Source of the DNA: Candidatus Aenigmatarchaeota archaeon
Lineage (GTDB): Archaea > Aenigmatarchaeota > Aenigmatarchaeia > CG10238-14
DNA: 7,665 nt
Reading direction: 5' to 3'
NCBI GenBank assembly: GCA_025058005.1
Contig: JANXDN010000015.1
Coordinates: forward strand, 1-7,665
Part shown: positions 4,652-7,665 of the stretch, in pieces
How the letters are laid out: the number at the start of each line of letters is the position of its first letter
How positions within the stretch are numbered: the first letter of the stretch is position 1
Translations under genes and position numbers: made by a program
Notes under the pieces: model-generated
The model's database searches: none
Told to the model about the DNA's origin: nothing
The model's input: the letters and a program-made list of their open reading frames with translations, nothing else

Positions 4652-7360
4652 TTATGAAACCAACAATATTCTTGATCTTTTGTCTCCTTTATAGAAAACT
4701 AGCTCTCCTTTGCAACTATCACATCTTCCGCTAATCGGCACTCTTTGCAATATATTGCCGCAAGAAACACAAACAAAACCGTCTCTTTCTTCAAGATATT
4801 CCAAATACTCGTCTTTGCTACCGTTAACTATTATCTCTGATAGTCCTGACTGTTTTCCAGCACCTAAGATTTCTGACTTTGTTATTGCTAAAGCTTCGAA
4901 AACCCTCTCTAAGGGTGGTAAAATTTGGTTTTCAATATAATAATCAGAATCTATTGGTATTTTGTTTTTCACTACATACTCAGGATCCTCTGCTCTCTTA
5001 GAAACTTGCCCTGTACCTTTTATAATAACATAACCTATTCTATCACCTATCCCAGGAGCTGAAGATGGGTCTCTTCTTCTCATTTTTTTAAGTAACTCGA
5101 CATGAGGTTGTATGCCTTTATAAGTTTTTAATGATCTTGAAATACTCTTAGTGATTACTAGCTTGCTAATATCCACCTTGCCTTTTTTTATGTTGTTTAT
5201 TTTTTCTTTAACTAAACTCAAAGCTTTCTTCACATCATTCTCCTTTAATATTATTTCTAAGGTTTCTTGTAAAGTTTCTGAAACTAAATTGCACCAGTCT
5301 CTTCTCACTGTCTCTATGCCTTTGGTGACAATACTGTCAGTAAAAGTGCCATTATTTTCTTCAAAACTCCAACCAGCATATCTTTTTTTACTCAATATAA
5401 GCATCGTCTTAAACACACCTTCCACTTTCATTTCCAAGCCATAACCTATGTTGCTGTTTATTAATTGTGCAATTTCATTTCCTATTTTAAATGCTTCTTT
5501 GACATCGTCTGTATCAAGTTTGACCATCACAGAATCTGTATCAGCATAAACCACTTTATAAGGTGTTTGGGTTTCAACAATATTTTTTGCTTTTTTGATC
5601 AACTCTCTACCAGTTGCCGTTATTGTGTTTGCGATCTCGAGCACATAGAGCCTCGCCCTTAAATAACCGGTATAGCCGTAAAAGGCGTTTGCTACTGTTT
5701 TAAAGGCATATTGTTTTGCATGGAGATATCTTTTTTCTTGTTCTGTTTTCACATTTTTCATTTCTTTTTTTATCTTATCTCTTGTTTTTATGAGATACTC
5801 TACTATTTCTGGTACTATACCTTTTCTAACCTTGGGGTGAACAAAAACTGTGTTAAATGGTGTAATAATACTTTCCACTTGGTTATGTTTATCTTTTAAC
5901 AATGTAGTGGGGCAAATATTAAACGATATCATTATACTTGGGTACATGGACTTGAAATCCAAATATACTATAGCCTTGTCGTGCAAACCTATCTCAGGCG
6001 CCAAAACAAAACCTCCCTTTAATCCATAGTTTATTCTCTCTTCGTTTCTTCTATTCAACTCTTGGGTGTCAGGTTTATTTGGCACTATAAAACCTCTTTT
6101 GTTGAACTCTCTAAGCAAAAGTTGTTCTATTCTTGCCGCCTCACCTCCATCTAGAACATCTTGCAAAATCAAACCAGTTACCTTACTTATCTCAAAAAAC
6201 TTGTCTAACATATTTAACTCCATTAACATTCTGAAAGGTAATTCTGCGTCTTTTCTGCTATAGTTTATCAGTTTAACAAAATTGTCGCCATCGTCTTTCC
6301 AAAACTTGCTTATTTCGCTGTGAGCTACATCAACTTTGGTTTCACCTAAAATAGTTTGCGATACGTCTCCTAAACTAAACCTCTTTAACCCTTTGTACAA
6401 ACCAAACTTGTTTACAGCTTCTTTTATTAAAGCATACACGTCTACTACAACTCTACCAGGCACTGTAACAGTGGTTACAGAAGATAGTTTTGTAATACTC
6501 ATATTTTTTTGATTGCATCTTCCCAACGCTCTAGGCAAATTATTTACTCTCAATCTTGCTTCAATATAAGGTAGATCAAAATTCGTATTGTTGTACCCGA
6601 CAATTATGTCGGGATCAAACTCGTCAACAATTTTCAAAAACTCCTCTAAAAGTTCCTTTTCATCATTAAATGTTTTAGTATCTTCACTGTTGACTTTGGT
6701 TCTTTTTGCGATTAATACCATAGAATTTTTGTCTTTATATGATGGACAAAAAAACAAACTCACCATAATAATAGGATCTTTGGAAGAATCTGGCATGCCC
6801 GCCTCTTCTGAATACGTTTCTATATCTATACTCAAATACTTTAGTGGGGCGTTTTCATTTTTTTCTATCGGCCTTATATCCTTTAATGTCACTGACATGT
6901 CGGTCTTAACTGTATAAGTTTTTGCTCCGACACCTTTTATCTCATACCAACCCATACCAGTAATTTCATTATCTGCCATAAATCTGTTTCTAAACAGTAT
7001 ATCTGCTTCAAAAACATCTTCAACAAAATTTTTTGTTTTTAAATCATCTCTCATCTGTGGCACAAGAGATGGGTTTTTGATGGTTATCTTCCACAGTTTT
7101 GTGGGTGTTTGAGAAAAACCTATTGGGAGAAATTTTTCTACTTGCTCTACTTTTACTAAAAGATTTTTGTAATTTTCCTTCAAATATTTCAAAAAGAATT
7201 CATTTTTTTCCTCTTTCGTGAGCACATAAAAATAAGGGAAAAAATCTTCTACAAACACTGTGATCGACTTTTTATCACTTGTTTTTCCAAAAATTCTTAT
7301 TGTTGGATGGTCGTTAAGCATAATATAATCTACATCGAGAACTTGCATCTCTATTGCCAT
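4652..7360 (-). CDS. polB: Family B DNA polymerase (archaeal PolB) with 3'-5' exonuclease and C-terminal zinc ribbon
   Basis: 902 residues, somewhat longer than the about 775 of Thermococcales PolB. The N-terminal domain starts with VLDVDYI, as in those enzymes. Proofreading motifs are complete: Exo I YLSIDIET (D179, E181), Exo II GYNNTNFD (255-262) and Exo III YSRKD (367-371). Polymerase motifs are complete and uninterrupted: motif A DFKSMYPSI (468-476), motif B KTVANAFYG (554-562, with Ala where Ser is common), motif C YADTDS (605-610), and KKRYAG (658-663). The thumb region includes YIENQILPPLERV (808-820). No intein is present at A, B or C. The last about 45 residues hold C864-x2-C867 and C880-x2-C883, a zinc ribbon absent from the short Thermococcus/Pyrococcus enzymes and reminiscent of the cysteine modules of eukaryotic replicative polymerases. 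The enzyme copies DNA in replication or repair. It starts 49 bases after the DP1 stop on the same strand and converges on the LAGLIDADG gene. Confidence 0.97.
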   Translation of the reverse strand: MAIEMQVLDVDYIMLNDHPTIRIFGKTSDKKSITVFVEDFFPYFYVLTKEEKNEFFLKYLKENYKNLLVKVEQVEKFLPIGFSQTPTKLWKITIKNPSLVPQMRDDLKTKNFVEDVFEADILFRNRFMADNEITGMGWYEIKGVGAKTYTVKTDMSVTLKDIRPIEKNENAPLKYLSIDIETYSEEAGMPDSSKDPIIMVSLFFCPSYKDKNSMVLIAKRTKVNSEDTKTFNDEKELLEEFLKIVDEFDPDIIVGYNNTNFDLPYIEARLRVNNLPRALGRCNQKNMSITKLSSVTTVTVPGRVVVDVYALIKEAVNKFGLYKGLKRFSLGDVSQTILGETKVDVAHSEISKFWKDDGDNFVKLINYSRKDAELPFRMLMELNMLDKFFEISKVTGLILQDVLDGGEAARIEQLLLREFNKRGFIVPNKPDTQELNRRNEERINYGLKGGFVLAPEIGLHDKAIVYLDFKSMYPSIMISFNICPTTLLKDKHNQVESIITPFNTVFVHPKVRKGIVPEIVEYLIKTRDKIKKEMKNVKTEQEKRYLHAKQYAFKTVANAFYGYTGYLRARLYVLEIANTITATGRELIKKAKNIVETQTPYKVVYADTDSVMVKLDTDDVKEAFKIGNEIAQLINSNIGYGLEMKVEGVFKTMLILSKKRYAGWSFEENNGTFTDSIVTKGIETVRRDWCNLVSETLQETLEIILKENDVKKALSLVKEKINNIKKGKVDISKLVITKSISRSLKTYKGIQPHVELLKKMRRRDPSSAPGIGDRIGYVIIKGTGQVSKRAEDPEYVVKNKIPIDSDYYIENQILPPLERVFEALAITKSEILGAGKQSGLSEIIVNGSKDEYLEYLEERDGFVCVSCGNILQRVPISGRCDSCKGELVFYKGDKRSRILLVS

Positions 7361-7394
7361 GTTTTATTTTTAAACCTATTTGGATTTTTAAGTT

Positions 7395-7406
7395 GTTTTA
7401 TATTTC
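7395..7406 (-). promoter_or_regulatory. Candidate TATA box in front of polB
   Basis: Minus-strand GAAATATAAAAC (7406-7395), in the 49-base gap between the DP1 stop and the polB ATG at 7360, is a fair TATA match. Transcription would begin near 7373, leaving a leader of about 13 bases without a Shine-Dalgarno site. polB may thus have its own promoter besides read-through from DP1. The A/T-rich background makes such matches easy. Confidence 0.35.
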
Positions 7407-7409
7407 ATT

Positions 7410-7665
7410 CTATATTTCTTTTACTTCCCTTGTGTAAAGATTTATTTCATAGCTCTTGTCAAACACAGAAACTATTGTTGTGCCTTTGTAGTTTTTACAA
7501 ATCGATGGCTCCAAATCGGTTATTACTATATCAGGCAATTCTTCTAAAACAAAATCTTCCGGGTTTTTTATAATATAATCAACAGTTAGGGGAAACAAAA
7601 ATCTTTTTTTAAGCAATTTTACCACATCTTCGGATTTAAATTGTATATTTATCGCCTCGAAAAAT
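7410..7665 (-). CDS. dp1: DNA polymerase D small subunit DP1, C-terminal end, degenerate phosphoesterase domain (cut by window edge)
   Basis: The reading frame is open from the window edge (7664) to the TAG at 7410-7412, giving 84 residues; a GTG at 7625 is internal and not the start. The order of features matches the end of archaeal DP1: an AI-x(n)-SEDVVKLLKKRFLFP helix (family: 'KP-x-E-x-M-x-x-LLKRRHLAP'), then DFVLEELPDI (family: 'D-x-LVI-x-EVPDI-HTGHVH'), then YKGTTIVS (family: 'Y-R/K-G-x-x-x-IN-SG'). DP1 carries a Mre11-like metallo-phosphoesterase and binds the DP2 polymerase subunit. Here the GHxH metal ligands after PDI are replaced by VITDLEPS, and the NSGxWQxQTxFQ loop is replaced by a short VFDKSYEINL, so nuclease activity is unlikely. 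The gene lies 49 bases before polB on the same strand. The family call rests on remembered motifs and only the last domain segment. An unrelated short domain cannot be excluded. Confidence 0.7.
   Translation of the reverse strand, partial: FFEAINIQFKSEDVVKLLKKRFLFPLTVDYIIKNPEDFVLEELPDIVITDLEPSICKNYKGTTIVSVFDKSYEINLYTREVKEI

Noticed and set aside
4652..7360. Intein within PolB
   Set aside because: Motifs A, B and C and the blocks between them run without insertion, and no splicing-junction motifs are seen.
7410..7625. Complete 71-residue protein starting at the GTG at 7625
   Set aside because: The frame stays open upstream to the window edge, and the added residues continue the DP1-like pattern, so the GTG is internal.
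7410..7665. Fragment of dephospho-CoA kinase (DUF359) or MptE-like pterin enzyme, because of 'PDIVITDLEPS'
   Set aside because: The likeness is limited to a short PDI/V-x-x-D string. The preceding LLKKRF and EELPDI and following YKG order fit DP1 better, as does the neighbouring polymerase gene.
1..7665. tRNA, rRNA, CRISPR arrays, insertion sequences
   Set aside because: No cloverleaf-like arms with a T-loop, no spaced direct repeats of CRISPR length, and no transposase or terminal inverted repeats were seen by eye.

Overview
The window looks like a piece of an AT-rich archaeal chromosome. It encodes an archaeal-type nascent polypeptide-associated complex protein (NAC), a family B DNA polymerase with close resemblance to euryarchaeal PolB, the C-terminal end of what looks like the small subunit (DP1) of the archaea-specific DNA polymerase D, and an archaeal-type lipid-linked GlcNAc-1-phosphate transferase. 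The combination PolB + PolD + NAC fits Euryarchaeota or a DPANN-type lineage. Tight packing, short leaders and few Shine-Dalgarno sites fit the same groups, but the sequence alone does not settle the phylum.

Layout. (1) Positions 1-2249, minus strand: a four-gene run in the order nac, membrane GlcNAc-1-P transferase (Alg7/AglH type), class I SAM methyltransferase, family 2 glycosyltransferase (cut by the window edge; starts inside the last codons of the methyltransferase). The last three genes look like part of a glycan assembly locus (N-glycan or surface polysaccharide). nac has a well placed TATA box for a leaderless mRNA. (2) 2250-2407: divergent promoter region. (3) 2408-3958, plus strand: a small four-helix membrane protein whose codon use differs from its neighbours and suggests high expression, followed after 6 bp by a TctA-like (COG1784/DUF112) multi-pass membrane protein. 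T-tracts that would act as an archaeal terminator lie in the first codons of the second gene. (4) 4024-4635, plus strand: a free-standing two-motif LAGLIDADG protein whose two catalytic acids are replaced by Lys and Ala. (5) 4652-7665, minus strand: an intein-free PolB with intact proofreading and polymerase motifs plus a C-terminal Cys4 zinc ribbon, preceded by the end of DP1.

The most interesting signals are: a dense cluster of the 7-mer TTCACGT (five of the seven copies being TTCACGTG, containing the palindrome CACGTG) found only between 3381 and 4636, in and around the gene for the apparently dead LAGLIDADG protein, suggesting a domesticated DNA-binding protein with its own operator sites; a DP1 C-terminus that has lost the GHxH metal-ligand motif and the following loop, so that the PolD-associated nuclease is probably inactive; and the direct DP1-PolB gene pairing, which puts parts of two replicative polymerases in one likely transcription unit.
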